Shown: positions 1 to 11,441, counted from the stretch's first letter. The stretch: 64,000 bases of DNA from Bactericera cockerelli (GCA_024516035.1 CM044964.1:20218931-20282930); one strand, 5' to 3'. The notes: generated from the sequence alone by a model not told the origin. Made by a program: numbers and translations.

Positions 1-1320
1 TCATCAGGGTCATAGTAAGGTTTTTGTAAAAGTACTTTTTTTCTCAACTCAATTTTTCCGTAAATTGATGGTGTTCTCGAAATTGGCATTTTTAGAGGTG
101 AAAGTCTGCAATGACATATGTTTTTTATGCTTGAAATCGAAAGAAAACTTAACGGAGAAGTGATCAAGATCATAAAAAAAGCCATTTAACCTGCTAGTTT
201 TTTCACGACAGTGTCCGGTAAAGTGGGTGAATTTCGTATTGGATTTTTTTTGTTGAGGAAACACAATTGGCATAGAAAATAAATAATAACTAATAAGGGA
301 ATAATACTTAAATAAACATAACTAAATGCGAATATAAATGAAGATTATTTCTTCTAAATCAGTGCCGGATATTTATTTTATTTTTTATTTTTTATCTCTC
401 TCTCTCTCTCTTCTCCTCTTTAAAATGATTGAATTGGTTTAATTTTCACCCTCAAGAGTTTGGTACTTGACCTGGTATTTTTTCTCTTAAATTTCGACAT
501 AATTAGATCTTTATTTAGAGACCATTACTAGCAACACCAGTATGATTTTTTTTTTTTTAATTTGGGTTTGATATAGCGTTTCAACTGCATGGTCATATCA
601 TAACGGGGGTGTTACCCTCCATTCGCAAGAAACTCACCAACCTGCTAAACACATTTATCTCACCCAGCCTGGGTTAGGCCGGAATGCCAGCATCACGAAG
701 TCTTCTCCTCGTTGGACGTTGCTTAACTTCGGTGATCCTACAAGAATCGTTGCATTCAAAGCGCCATCGGACTGACTCGAGAATGATTGACAATGTGTTT
801 TCTACAGATTTTACCAACTTACCAACTAAAATTGTCTCAAGAGGGGACCCCTAGGCCGACTTTAGAAGCAGCATTATCCGATAATTATTTTTGATACAAC
901 TTGAACTTTGAGAAGTGAAAAAAAGAGAAAAAAAAAAAAAAAAAAATATATCCGGCACTGATTTAGAAGAAATAATCTTCATTTATATTCGCATTTAGTT
1001 ATGTTTATTTAAGTATTATTCCCTTATTAGTTATTATTTATTTTCTATGCCAATTGTGTTTCCTCAACAAAAAAAATCCAATACGAAATTCACCCACTTT
1101 ACCGGACACTGTCGTGAAAAAACTAGCAGGTTAAATGGCTTTTTTTATGATCTTGATCACTTCTCCGTTAATTTTTCTTTCGATTTCAAGCATAAAAAAC
1201 ATATGTCATTGCAGACTTTCACCTCTAAAAATGCCAATTTCGAGAACACCATCATTTTAGGGAAAAAATGACGTGAGAAAAAAAGGACTTTTACAAAAAC
1301 CTTACTATGACCCTGATGAG
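1..1320. mobile_element. Foldback / long-inverted-repeat element (left end cut by window)
   Basis: Bases 1-372 and 949-1320 are reverse complements of each other with few mismatches, starting tcatcagggtcatagtaagg and ending ccttactatgaccctgatga. The centre (373-948) holds a short TC run, an antisense SINE-5S and an A-run. Each arm contains the same 74-codon open frame (minus at 49-273, plus at 1047-1271), which is a by-product of the duplication, not a gene. No transposase is seen, so it is a non-autonomous DNA element or foldback transposon. The target duplication cannot be read because the left flank lies outside the window. Confidence 0.8.
546..772 (-). mobile_element. SINE-5S copy (5S rRNA-derived), inside foldback loop
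   Basis: On the minus strand this runs from a 5S-like head (gatggcgctttgaatgc, then gaagttaagcaacgtcc) through the shared body (gggtgagataaatgtg, ccccgttatgatatgacc) to a poly-A (poly-T at 546-557 on +). It is diverged and lost its first bases, so it is an older copy than those at 11442 and 44954. Confidence 0.8.
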
Positions 1321-2200
1321 AAGTAAACAAGAATATTTCTTTGATTTCATATGGTGTAAAACAATATTTTGAACCTATGAAAATAGAAAAAGTACTAAAA
1401 AATCTAACTAACGCTGAAATACAGCGTGTAACAGTTTTGAAACTTGCACCCTACTAGCTCCGCCCCTGATAAGGTTTTTGAAAATTTTAAAAGCTCATTA
1501 TACTCAGTCTAACTTGTACTTTAATTGACAGGAATAAAAAATATAGCATTCCATTTAAAATTCTCGAGAAAAATGAAAAAATATGGCCTAAAAGCCGGAA
1601 GGGCCGACCGGGGCCAAAAAAAAATATAACCACAGGATGGGCCATAGGGCACTTTCTATACTTAGGACTTTACAGAATTGAAAAATTCCGTCGCGTTCAA
1701 AAGTTACGAGGGGGTGGCCACCTTTTCTGAAACATACTGTATATTTTCCAGTATCATTGAATACAAGGAAACCTTATTTACAGTCCAATAAATAGTTCTT
1801 CTGTCAAATACGGAATTTACGTGAGACTGAAATTACGTCTTATTCAAACTACAAAACGTTAGAATTCAATGGAAAAATTGCAAAGAATGTTCTTAGCAGA
1901 GTTGGAGAAAATATCCAGAAGTCTCTGTATAAGTTGCAATTGATGATGAAGTACCTTCATAAACTGACAATATAATTCCCCATTTTATTTTTGGCATAAA
2001 GCCAAAAAATGGATGCAGCTTTCTTGCAAAATCAATTTCAGCCTTGACACACTTGTTTCATTCTTTGCGAAAGTAGCTTGGTAAAAAATGAATGCTAGAT
2101 GGACTCTTTTAGCAATTTCCTCAAATGTCTTATCTATATGTTTGCATAAAATTTGGGAACCTTCTTTACAATTTCCACATCTCAAATTTTGTCTCACTTG
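1321..2200. other. Unassigned intergenic DNA with a possible DNA-transposon end
   Basis: No gene recognised. About 1560-1745 (ggccgaccggggcc, then gagggggtggccacc and acatactgta) resembles the terminal part of a non-autonomous DNA element, but I did not find the partner terminus. An unsupported minus-strand frame lies at 1985-2221. Confidence 0.4.
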
Positions 2201-2292
2201 AATTGCTAACTTCACAAACATAATATACCATCAAGCAGAAGAAATTGCTAACTTCACAAAGATATATATATATATATACCATCAAGCAGAAG
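2201..2292. repeat. Short tandem duplication
   Basis: A unit of about 41 bp beginning aattgctaacttcacaaa and ending accatcaagcagaag occurs twice in a row. The second copy is lengthened by a (TA)n run. Confidence 0.85.
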
Positions 2293-2508
2293 GGTATTCC
2301 ATCAAATATCTCCAACCCTTCTTTCCATTACACTTTCTTCCTACTTCCTTCTCTTTTCCTTATCAAGGTCGTCAGTTCTATCATTATTGTTATTACTATT
2401 ATATTTCTTAATATTTTCATTATATTCTTCCAACTCTTTTATAATCTTTCTATGTTCATGTTGTAGCAGTTTCACTTTTTCTTCCATTGTATTTCATTTT
2501 TTATCTTT

Positions 2509-2625
2509 ATCACGCATGGTGACATGGGTTCGATCCCCAGAAGGGAAGGAATCTTCAATCTTCTGCTCTGGTCTTGGAAATCCGGGGTCCACTCATATCT
2601 CGTGAGGAAAAATTAATAGTTACTT
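2509..2625 (+). mobile_element. SINE-D fragment (tRNA-derived)
   Basis: Contains the family landmarks cacgcatggtgacatgggtt (with a B-box-like ggttcgatcc) and ggggtccactcat followed by ctcgtgaggaaaaa. The same landmarks occur at 10130-10230 and, inverted, at 22200-22340 and 27200-27290. Confidence 0.7.
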
Positions 2626-2939
2626 GTATGAGGTGAGGAAGGACCCGTGACGGCTGGAGCTGAGAATAAAGTAAATAATATAATTTCGAAAGAAGTGATG
2701 CTACACACAAAAAAAATGTAGAAATTTTGAGTTTCACCTCAAAGAAATCATCCTTTAACTTTTTTAATCTGAATCAGTTCTAAGTACCTGCTTATTATCT
2801 AGATTTTTGTCTTTTTTTTGATGTTTTTGTTTCTATCGTCCTTTAACCTGTACCATTTTTTATAGTGCACTTTTTCTATTTGTCCATTTTACTTACTGTC
2901 TCTAGTCTCCACAAAAGAGTACATCATATAAATTCGTTA

Positions 2940-4090
2940 CTCCTTTTTATACCCTCCCCTTCCTCTCTCTCTCTCTCTTCCATCTCACACTTCTCTTATT
3001 TTCTCTTCCACACCGTCAGTTTCTTTCTACTGTCTTCCTCCAAGGCTCTCTTCCTTTAATTTCCTTATTATACATTTCTTGTCATCTTTTGATCCGAACG
3101 CAGTCAAGTAGAATGCCTCTTCCTCTCTTCTTTTCGGTTCTCTTCCTCTTTGTCCTTCTTTTTCATCCTCTTTTTTTCTCCTACTCTTCCTCTTTGTTCT
3201 CCTCTCCTACTTTTTGGTACTCCTCCTCCTCCTCTTTTGTATTTGTATTTTTCTTTCTTTTCCTCTTTCTATCATACTAGCTTCTATTTAAGAAGATCAA
3301 TTGATGTAACAGAGTTTGTTACATGAAAAGAGACTTTTAAGAGCAAGAGAAGACATAAAAAGAGTTGAAGAGAGAGCTAGAGAGTAGAAAAATAATAAAT
3401 TAAGGATTAAAAAAGAAGGGAGACATAGGTAGATTGTGAGAAATAGAAAGAGAGATGGATAGTCAAAGAAAGACGTAGGGAGAAAAACACAAAAAAAAAC
3501 AATGAGACAGACAGAGAGAAATGAAAGGAGAGAGAAGAAAAACAAAGAAAAAGGGAAATAGAGAACACGATAAGAAGAGTTGGTTACATAGAAAGATAAA
3601 GATAAACGAAAACAATAAACTAGGGATTATATGAGAAGGGAAACGCAGGTAGAAGAAGAGAGACAGAGAAAGATAAAAGAAATGTAGAGTAAAAACAAAA
3701 ATTGAGGGATATGACACAGAGAGAAACAATGTGAGAAAGAGACATAGAAAATAAAAAGGAGATAAGGCAGAAGGATTTAGGGAAAGACAGAATACATAGG
3801 AAAGGTTATATAGAAAGCAAGAGAAAAAAGAAATGATGAATAAGTAAGAAGGGTTACAATAGATCTAAATGGAGGTCGGTGTGATAGTTGGTGCTCCTCT
3901 TGTGGAACTCAACCAGTCTATAAGATGTGGGTACAAAAAGACATACAGAGAAAGATATTAGTCTACCAAAGAAATTGAGGGAGAGATAGAGACAGAGAGA
4001 AAGAGTAAAAGAGAGTGTTAAAGGAAAAAAGAGGTAGTAAAAATTAGAAAGAGGAGACATAGAAGAGATATGTAGAAAGAAGAATAAACA
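2940..4090. repeat. CT-rich tract switching to GA-rich tract
   Basis: 2940-3285 is nearly pure pyrimidine on the + strand; 3310-4085 is purine-rich, with a sharp switch near 3290-3310. Open frames translated from both halves are Ser/Leu/Phe-rich artefacts. A motif at about 3895-3925 (tcttgtggaactcaaccagt) recurs at about 7380-7400. Confidence 0.85.
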
Positions 4091-5989
4091 GAATAAGAAC
4101 TGCTTACTCTGTCAATAATATAATTCTACCGCTCTTTGTAGTTGAAAGTCAGTAATGGAAATTGAAATATCTCCTTTTGAAACAAAAAAGGCATTTCGAA
4201 AATTGGCCTTTCCAAAAAAAATGTAAATGAACGCAGAAATTTAATAAAACATTACTTTTCTCTTTACGGGATAAGGAAAATAAAAATGTAAGATTGTTCT
4301 TTTATGTCAAAATTGTAAAGGACATTACAGAATATCTCAAGTGGGTTACTTAGAATCTCTTTCCCTATTACATTCAAAAGCAGACAGACATAAAAACAAA
4401 ATTCCTCATCATGAGGTTACGACACGTCTATAAATATGAAAGAAAAAAAAAAATGAAAGAAAAAAAAAAAAAAACGATAGAAAAATCATGATTGGGGAAG
4501 ATACAAACAAACTCACAAATGCCACGCAAGTTGCATCAGAAAAACCTATTCATATAATAGAATTTTTCATTCCAAGTACTTATTTATTCTAATTTCCTGG
4601 TATCCTCATAAATTTTTTCAATCACTTTTTCTCATTTTCCTCTTTTGAGAAACTGTCATCAGCTGTGCTCAACCCAATTCATATTTTCTTAAAGCAATAC
4701 CCCCAACTCTCTCTCTCTCAATCTTATTTGCATAGTATTAAAATAATATGTTCAGACATCTTAGAAAACAAGCTTATACCGGGTGCAACATGGAACTTTT
4801 ACAAAAACTATAAATCGACAACTTAGTGCCAAATTATTTGAAATAACAGTAAAGTTAAGATAAGCCAGACAGTAATTGTGAGCCAATATTTATCCATTAT
4901 TAGCGTGTTGAAAGTATCTGAGTAGAGGACGAAATGAATAATTACGAGCACACGTTCATAAAAGCTACAACCTCACTTTCTACACTTTAGACAAAGTACG
5001 TAGTTGTGCCATAAATTCAAAAATAACAATACGAGATTTAGAATTTCAATAATTTGTGATGATATAAATTAAATATACATTATTGAATAACATGTATGAT
5101 CATTTATTGTAAATGACCACCTTTTACATTTACGCAGGCCTTCAGTCTGATACGTACAATTATTACTGTATAGATAAATTACATATTAAACTTTACTTGG
5201 AAAGACCCTTTCTGAATGGAGATTCTAAGAGCTAAGAATAATAATTGTGAAAAAAAACACCCTGTACATAGCAGCAAGTTATTGAGGTTACACAAATGAG
5301 ATTGGGTAGACGCATCCGACACATGCAAGGATTATTACATACATAAATGTCACACGTGAATAGATAGGTAAATAAATAAACCAGAGTACAGCAAAACATA
5401 CATTGTACAAATGTACACATTGATATTATAACATTCTCTAGAGTTGTGCGATACATAAGTGTCACTCCTTGTACGAACATGAATTTCACACATATTTTTA
5501 TGCCACGTTTTTCTATTTGAATTTCGATGCAATTATTCGTGACACAGAAACACATGTGTCTGAAATGTCAAAACTTTCGTGAAAATTTTCTTCTAATCAG
5601 ATGTGACTTTCAGATTTTATGTGATACTCGTACGTTCTTGACCTTGTCTGACTAAAGTTGAGCTGGTGATCTCCAACGAAAGATAACATGAGCATGTATC
5701 TGATTCTGATGTCAGAGTCGTCAACATAGAAAAGTGAGAAACTGCGACGTTGCGATGGATTTACATAGCTATCAGAGAACATATTCGAACCTTGACTAAT
5801 TTGAACTGATGTGTGATTGAATTTTTTTCTTCACATTTTCTGATAGCTTCTCTGAATATCATTTTCTTACTGATAGAATTGACAGGAACTAAAAAATAGA
5901 TGTGATAAAATAGAGTATGACACAGTGACAATCTAAATGATAATAATAAAAAAAATGCAATAATATTTTTTTTGCATTTCATTACATTT
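4091..5989. other. AT-rich intergenic or intronic DNA, nothing recognised
   Basis: A/T-runs (4441-4475) and short (CT)n near 4710. Minus-strand frames at 5232-5982 have no family features, splice context or coding-like composition. It may be intron of the gene whose last exons start at 6942. Confidence 0.5.
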
Positions 5990-6100
5990 CATTTCACCAT
6001 CATCATCATCATAAGGTGGCGTCATCGTGAACGATGGAAGACAGACAGTGGAGGAATGACTCAGTACTTCTACCACTGTCTTAACAAGGAGGCTAATAAT
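5990..6100 (+). repeat. Interspersed repeat with (CAT)n edge, paired with 42603-42690
   Basis: catcatcatcat, then ggtggcgtcatcgtgaacga, then gacagtggaggaatgac and ccactgtct. The same landmarks occur inverted at 42603-42690. The gacagtgg/ccactgtc pair could form a hairpin. Family unknown. Confidence 0.75.
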
Positions 6101-6321
6101 TGACAAGGGCCCCCAGAACCATGCCCATTCTGGTCTACTCCTTGTTTATAGTCCCCCAGCCAGACTACTGGTCTACTCCCTGTTTATATTCTTATTTTTT
6201 AATTTTATTATTGCACAGGCTAAAAAAAAAAAAAAAATGATTTTGACAAAATCCAAAAAGTAGGTGAATGTGACACTTTTACTTCTGTTCCCATTTACTT
6301 TGGTTGGAAGCTTGGACTGTC

Positions 6322-6447
6322 AGCCGTATTTATGAACAGAAAACGCCGTTTGAGCATGGTCTGAAGCATGATTTCCTTTAATAGTATTGGCCAATACCTT
6401 GCTTGAGACAGTGCTCAGACAAAATTCGCTGTTCATAAATACGGGTG
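6322..6447. mobile_element. Short inverted-repeat element (MITE-like)
   Basis: Begins ccgtatttatgaacag and ends ctgttcataaatacgg, with further pairing inward (gagcatggtctgaagc against the complement of gcttgagacagtgctc). About 126 bp, no coding capacity. I could not read a target-site duplication. The termini resemble the MITE-like sequence at 41124-41394. Confidence 0.6.
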
Positions 6448-6662
6448 TAAATCTCCATTAAAATCCCAACTATAACATCAACAAACAATATTATGTTTAC
6501 AGCTAAATTGCTAGACCGAATAACTATTGGACAGCAGCAATCTTACATAGAATCAGTATTGTGTGTTTTCATCATTTTCTATTTGATATTTTCCACATTG
6601 TCTTTTGTAAGGTATTTCCATCTTCCTCTGGGTCTTTGTGCCCATTTGTTTAATCTCTTCAA

Positions 6663-6910
6663 TCTATACTTATAAAAGAGAGTTTCACTCACTGACTGAC
6701 TCACTCACTGACTCACTGATTCATCACTGTTTCTCCGAACTGGTAAGTCCTAGGAAGCTGAAATTTGGTAGGTAGCTTTGTCTTATAGTCTAGATGTGCA
6801 ACAAGACGGGATTTTTCGAAATTTCCACTACAACACCTGCCATTGGCGAAAAAGCATTTTTTGCTTTGCGGGCCATGCCTCGGCCCGCAAAGCGGGCGAC
6901 AGCCCCCTAG
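6663..6910 (+). mobile_element. Non-autonomous Helitron, copy 1
   Basis: It begins TC (tctatacttataaaagag) after a host A and ends CTAG before a host T, which is the Helitron A^T insertion rule. The 3' end has the usual hairpin, gcccgc-aaa-gcgggc, followed by gacagccccctag. Copies at 39255-39496 and 61996-62227 (minus) share these ends and the core gtaagtcctaggaagctgaa. The element is 248 bp and sits 31 bp upstream of the exon at 6942, inside an intron. Confidence 0.9.
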
Positions 6911-6941
6911 TATTTGTAATAAACTTTTCCAAATTTCCTAG

Positions 6942-7188
6942 GTGAGTAACGAAGCCGATGTGGCTCGAGACCAACTGACCGCCATCTTGTGCAGCGTTCA
7001 CAAGTTCTGCTTCCTGCTCAAAGACATAGATGGCGCCACTGTTCCCTCCGAGTGTCCGGGCGTGGAGAAATTCGATTGGCTGCTATGTTTGCTCAAGACC
7101 AAGTTGGAGAGTGTGACGTCCAAAGCTTCGAAGAGGCAGGAGGAGCAGCCAGTGCTTGACGAGACTTTGTTCAGAGCGGATCTTATGG
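6942..7188 (+). CDS. Penultimate coding exon of an unrecognised host protein
   Basis: An open frame with much higher GC than its surroundings, bounded by an acceptor (tttcctag, AG at 6940-6941) and a donor (GTAGGT at 7189). It encodes about 82 residues and ends in phase 1, with one base left over. The first residues are VSNEADVARDQLTAILC, followed by a hydrophobic, possibly helical stretch (VHKFCFLLKDIDG, then FDWLLCLLKTKLESV) and a Lys/Glu/Gln-rich linker. The phase matches the acceptor at 11177 exactly, which joins LMG to ADRTAMW. Upstream exons are not found in this window. The GTG at its start is simply the first in-exon codon, not an initiator. The protein family is not recognised, so no function is proposed. 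A Helitron ends 31 bp before it. Confidence 0.75.
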
Positions 7189-7267
7189 GTAGGTGTCTAT
7201 TTAATTTTATTATTCTTTGGTAAATATTCAAATTTAGATCTACTGGTCGGAATTGATCTGATAGAGG

Positions 7268-7400
7268 TCTATGTGAGATTTTTTTTTTTGTTTTTGTTTT
7301 TTTTTTTTTTTTGAAAAGGTGTGCCCCGGAACCGCTTTCGCATTACTTCAGGGCACTTTATGTGAGAATTAAGGCCTCTCTTGTGGAACTCCAACCAGTC
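7268..7400 (-). mobile_element. SINE-F 3' fragment
   Basis: A T-run, then ggtgtgccccggaaccgctt and cgcattacttcagggcactt: the reverse complement of the 3' part of the tRNA-headed copy at 46041-46215. A further fragment lies at 63225-63275. Confidence 0.75.
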
Positions 7401-8768
7401 TACTATAATAACAATAAATTAAATTTCACTATCTGTCATTTTTAATGGCTGAATTCTTTATCAATAATTGAAATTGCAATGAAAAAAATCAAACTATACA
7501 TAATTTTATGTTAGTTTTTATAAAACATGCATTAATTTTTCCAGATAGGTTTTATCGACTGCGCCAGTTAAAGAAAAATCAAAAAATGTCATTTAATAAA
7601 GGTTCAGTAAATACTTACTAGAGCTGGTAACACCATTTAGGAAACTTTAACCAGGAACTAGAATGTCTCAAATTACCTGGAACAACAGAAAAGACAATTT
7701 CAACTGTAAGCAATTTTATGAAGTGAAAGAAAAGTTAGAAACTAGTAATAATAAAGAAATAATGAATTTTGAGAAAAATCAACATCAACCAAGCAGAATA
7801 ATTAAAAACGAAAAATAAAATTAAGTCAAACAACGAAAGCCTTAAAAAATAACAATAATAGATTTTTATTAGTTTTACCAAGATTTGTGTATTCATAATT
7901 TGTTATTCAGATCTACAGAAATTAATTGGGAGAAAATGTAATAGAGTTGCTAAATGAGGAGAAAAATTAGCGAAGGAAAAGGAATATACGAATAAAGGTT
8001 GAGTTGAAAAAGAAAAGAAAGAGGAAGAATACGTTTTCAAAGGGAAGTTTTCAATGGAGATATAACTGTGGCCTTTGTTTCCGGTCCACATTTTCAAGCC
8101 CCATTTGAGTTTGAAATAGGACTTAACCTTTTTCTATTGTAAAGGTCTATTTTTATAAACCAATGGCTAAAGAGAAGTTCTATTCAACGTTAGATTTTTT
8201 AACTGTGGCGTCTATTTTAAAAAATGTTATTTTAAACTTTCTCAAGGCTTTTTTTAGTGGTGGGAAATTTCAGCTTTTTTATTTCCTCAATATCACTTTT
8301 TTCTTTTCACTAATTCCAACTCTTTTATTTTTCTCTCATCTCATTCATTCTAATTTCATTTGAATTTTTCTCCATTTTAATTTTTCAACAGTTCCTTTGT
8401 TGTATTTTTTTACCCTCTTGGCGAAATGTGAACAGTGTCACGGACACTTAATTTATTGTTATTCTGTAAAAATTGTCCGGACCAGAAATCTCCTCTTTGT
8501 TCTGGTGGCAAATGATTTTCTTTTTCTCATTCCTTTATTGTTTTTTTTTTTTCTTCATCTTCATATATTTTTTCATAAAAGTTATCTGATTCACAGAAAG
8601 TCTTTTTCTTTATTATGTCTCTCTTTTTCTCGCTCTTAGTCTCTCCTTAGAATTATTAGTTTTAGTAAGTAGTATTCTATTTATGAAGTCAGTTTGGGAC
8701 AGGATATCCTGTAGTGCCAAAAAATAATACTATCTCAGCTATCCCTTGAATTCGCCACCATCTTTTTT

Positions 8769-8987
8769 TTTTTTTGGTTTAACGTCGCTTTCAACTGCAT
8801 GGTCATATCACGACGGGGGTGTTACCCTCCATTCGCAGGAAACTCACAAACCTGCTACCCACATGTACCTCACCCAGCCTGGGTTGGGCCGGAATGCCAG
8901 CATCACGAAGTCTTCACCTCGCTGGACGTTGCTTAACTTCGGTGATCCAACGAGAACCGGTGCATTCAACGCGCCATCGACGCTGGC
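8769..8987 (-). mobile_element. SINE-5S copy with target-site duplication
   Basis: The minus strand reads from gccagcgtcgatggcgc through gaagttaagcaacgtcc to a poly-A (T-run on + at 8763-8774). It is flanked by gccaccatcttttt on both sides (about 8755-8768 and 8988-9001), a 14-bp target duplication, so it is a genuine retroposed copy lying antisense in the intron. Confidence 0.9.
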
Positions 8988-9394
8988 GCCACCATCTTTT
9001 TATTTAAGAAGAAATGTATCTTTATTACTACCCTCCATCAGTTTAACATGTAATAGGTGGGATTATGTTTTTTATTCTTTAAAAAAAAAAAAAAAGTAGT
9101 GTGGCTAGAATTGATAATTACGTCATTAAAAAAATGAGTAAAAAAAATAGGGTGAATAGAATTGATAATTATGTCATTAAAAAATGATTGGAACTTGATA
9201 CCTCCCTGAATAAGTGAATACTGTTTATTTAAATATAATATTATAATATATCGCATGAAAAATATCTTTAAAAGGATTTGAAATCGGTATTGATACTAAA
9301 CTTCTTACTTTGCAATCAGAAATCAATTTTGTTATTTTTTTTTTTGTAGAGAGAGGAGGTGAATCTTATAACGTCTTCAAGACGAACACCAGAG

Positions 9395-9475
9395 TTTTTT
9401 TTATATAGGGTTAGCTGGCAGAAAATGCTTTGAGCATTAACCCCGAATGGTGGTCACTTTCCACTAAAGATTGTT
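9395..9475 (+). mobile_element. SINE-C tail fragment
   Basis: Contains cagaaaatgctttgagcatt and ctttccactaaagat, the 3' landmarks of SINE-C. Confidence 0.65.
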
Positions 9476-10015
9476 ATTATATTTATATCTACCGAATCTA
9501 TCAATATTGATGTCAAACCATATTGTCAAAAAAAAAAACCTTTGCTTATCTCGAGTTAATGAAAAATACGAGTTTTTCCTCCGTGTTATCAAGAAATTCT
9601 GAAATTTCGCGTAAATGATGTAACCCCGACACATTTCGTTTAAATTCCATCCAGAAAAAGCATTTAACTTACAGCGTAAAGTTGCCAACTTTTCGCAAGA
9701 ACTTTGGTGTTTGGCAAACAAGAGAGAAAGCTTTTAAACGTTTTTTTCCTTCTCTCATGATTTATTTTTAATTTTATGCAAAACAATTTACTGAGATTCC
9801 CGTCTGTTAAATGTAAAGTAATACCTGAAGCGTTAAAAGTGCATTTCTTAAGCTGCAACAACAGTTTTTTGTTGTTCGGAATGTGCAATATGTGCATTGA
9901 AATGAAAAATGAGAGATATGCTGCTCTCTTTCCTATCTTAGTTAGCTGCAAAGAAAAAAGAGTGGGAATAATGGTATGTACATGGTGATTATTATTATTT
10001 CTATTGTATTCACTC
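9476..10015. other. Intronic DNA without recognised features
   Basis: Overlapping open frames on both strands (about 9664-10023 minus, 9776-9988 plus) show no motif, splice site pair or repeat composition that I can use. Nothing assigned. Confidence 0.4.
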
Positions 10016-10019
10016 AATT

Positions 10020-10375
10020 TCACTGTGGCCGAGTGAGTTAATAATAATAATAGTAGAAAATCTTATAAGGGCAAAGTTTTATAAGTAAAGCTATTAAGCC
10101 CAGAACTAACTAGTTAGCGCACTAGGTATTGCACGCATGGTGACCTGGATCCGATCGCAAACGGGGAAGTAATTTTTCTGCTCTCTACTTGGATGTTCGG
10201 GGTCCACTCATGTTTCGTGAGGAAAAATGAGTAGCTGCTTTAATGTAAGCAGCGATCAGTTGCATAATATGATACACAAGAATTTAAATAAAAAGAAAAA
10301 AATCCTACAACTCTGCGCTACCCACTAAAATTGTGATATAATAACACAAAGAACACACATTTATTATTTCTATTA
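10020..10375 (+). mobile_element. SINE-D, near full length
   Basis: Head cactgtggccgagtgagtta, separated by an insertion from agcgcactaggtattgcacg and catggtgacctggatccgat (tRNA-like A and B boxes). The body has cggggtccactcatgtttcg and gaggaaaaatgagtagctgc, and the tail ctacccactaaaattgtgat. Related copies: 21965-22345 (minus), 27080-27290 (minus), 57575-57850 (plus). Confidence 0.75.
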
Positions 10376-10441
10376 TTATATCATATTATGATAAGGCTGA
10401 TTTAGGTTATTCTGATATACCGTTAAAATTTAGTCCTGATG

Positions 10442-10600
10442 GTACTATTATTATTATTATTATTATTATATTATGCTTTATTAGGTAAGACAAAGTAAAA
10501 TATATACAGAACAATACAATGAAATTATAAAGAAAACATTAATAGATTGAACACGGAAACAAGAACAAAAAAGAGAATAAAGCTAATGTCTTACCTGAAG
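10442..10600 (-). mobile_element. LINE-tail family 1 (3' end with (TAA)n); Helitron empty site
   Basis: The minus strand reads tgttcttgtttccgtgttca, ctttataatttcattgtatt, actttgtcttacctaataaa, then (TAA)n. The same sequence at 61935-62292 is split by a Helitron exactly at the AT here (10519-10520), so this copy preserves the unoccupied site. Confidence 0.8.
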
Positions 10601-10734
10601 GGTGGTGTTATTGCCTTTATGTGCTTGCTAGTAAAAAAATTGATAAATCTCTCATTGTTGTAGTGGACGTTTACTTTTAATCAGTCGAATCAAAACGTCT
10701 CATTAAGTAAGTTAAGTTTAAAAGTAATCCTATT

Positions 10735-10865
10735 TCTGTGAATCGCTTTCGTGATATCACAACTACTCAAACTTGGTTTTTTTTTTTTTTTTAAATCTAC
10801 GCTGAAACCGGGACTTGTTCAAGTTAAAAGTTTGCCGCCTTAACGATCAAGCCACTGAGGTCGGC
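10735..10865 (-). mobile_element. SINE-A copy (tRNA-derived), diverged
   Basis: The minus strand shows gccgacctcagtggcttgat, a partly lost B-box region, then aaaccaagtttgagtagt and gtgatatcacgaaagcgatt. It has an internal T-run expansion. Confidence 0.8.
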
Positions 10866-11176
10866 AAAACGTCGCAATAAGTACCTATAGAATTAAAAAA
10901 AAAAAAATCATAAAAAAAGTCTGAAAACAGTTTTCAATGTCTATTTCAGAACCTGGTGTGTGAAATAGAGGGTCAACCCCATCCCGAATGACCTAACATT
11001 TTTAACATTTTATTTATTTATTAACAATATTGGATTTTTACAAAGGTTCTTTCCCTAAGCTAATGATAAAAGCTTCTAAGAAAAACCCAAAAAACCCAAA
11101 AAAAAAAAAAAAAAATCTCAATTGTAAACAAAAAATAAACTTTTATTAAAAATACTGATACAAAAAATATTTCCAG

Positions 11177-11391
11177 GCGCGGACCGCACTGCCATGTGGA
11201 CCCTGGGCCAGGTGGACATCTGTCCGCCACCCCTGGCCGACACCAAGAATAAGAACGCGCAAGTCGAGGAGGACGAGGTGCCGACGAGAGCTTTCCTCAA
11301 GCGACAGGCTCAGGTGATAGTGGATACGAAGAGCCGACGTAAAGGATTCAGTCGGGTTGCTATGCCGAGTCGACTGCCAGTGAAGAAATGA
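11177..11391 (+). CDS. Terminal coding exon of the unrecognised host protein
   Basis: The acceptor ttccag (AG at 11175-11176) is followed by a GC-rich open frame of 2 + 213 nt, ending in TGA at 11389-11391. It encodes 71 residues counting the split glycine: ADRTAMWTLGQVDICPPPL, an acidic-to-basic stretch (VEEDEVPTRAFLKRQAQV) and a basic C-terminus (SRRKGFSRVAMPSRLPVKK). The phase fits the donor at 7189. No membrane segment, zinc motif or catalytic signature is visible, and the basic tail is the only striking feature. The 3' UTR carries a SINE-5S 50 bp after the stop. An AATAAA at 11973-11978 is a possible polyadenylation signal. Copies of the last part of this exon recur at 12020-12490. Confidence 0.75.
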
Positions 11392-11441
11392 AGGCGTAAT
11401 ATTGTATCACGAGAGATCGATGAGCGAGACTCCTGAGAGTG

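Larger units (their letters stand above)
7189..11176 (+). other. Intron between the two recognised exons
   Basis: 3,988 bp from GTAGGT to ttccag. It contains a SINE-F tail fragment, an antisense SINE-5S, a SINE-C tail, SINE-D, a LINE tail and a SINE-A. The stretches 7400-8750 and 9000-9390 hold only AT-rich DNA and T-runs. Assignment as one intron is inferred from matching splice phase. Confidence 0.65.

Noticed and set aside
1985..2221. 78-codon minus-strand frame, possibly an exon
   Set aside because: No recognised family and no splice pair I could defend; its upstream edge overlaps a local duplication.
5232..5555. 107-codon minus frame
   Set aside because: Overlaps a second frame of similar length and has no family features; likely chance.
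6663..6910. Exon or regulatory element upstream of 6942
   Set aside because: Explained by a Helitron with two other copies in the window.
8746..9099. 117-codon plus frame, and the similar ones at 11310-11655
   Set aside because: Both are translations of SINE-5S copies.
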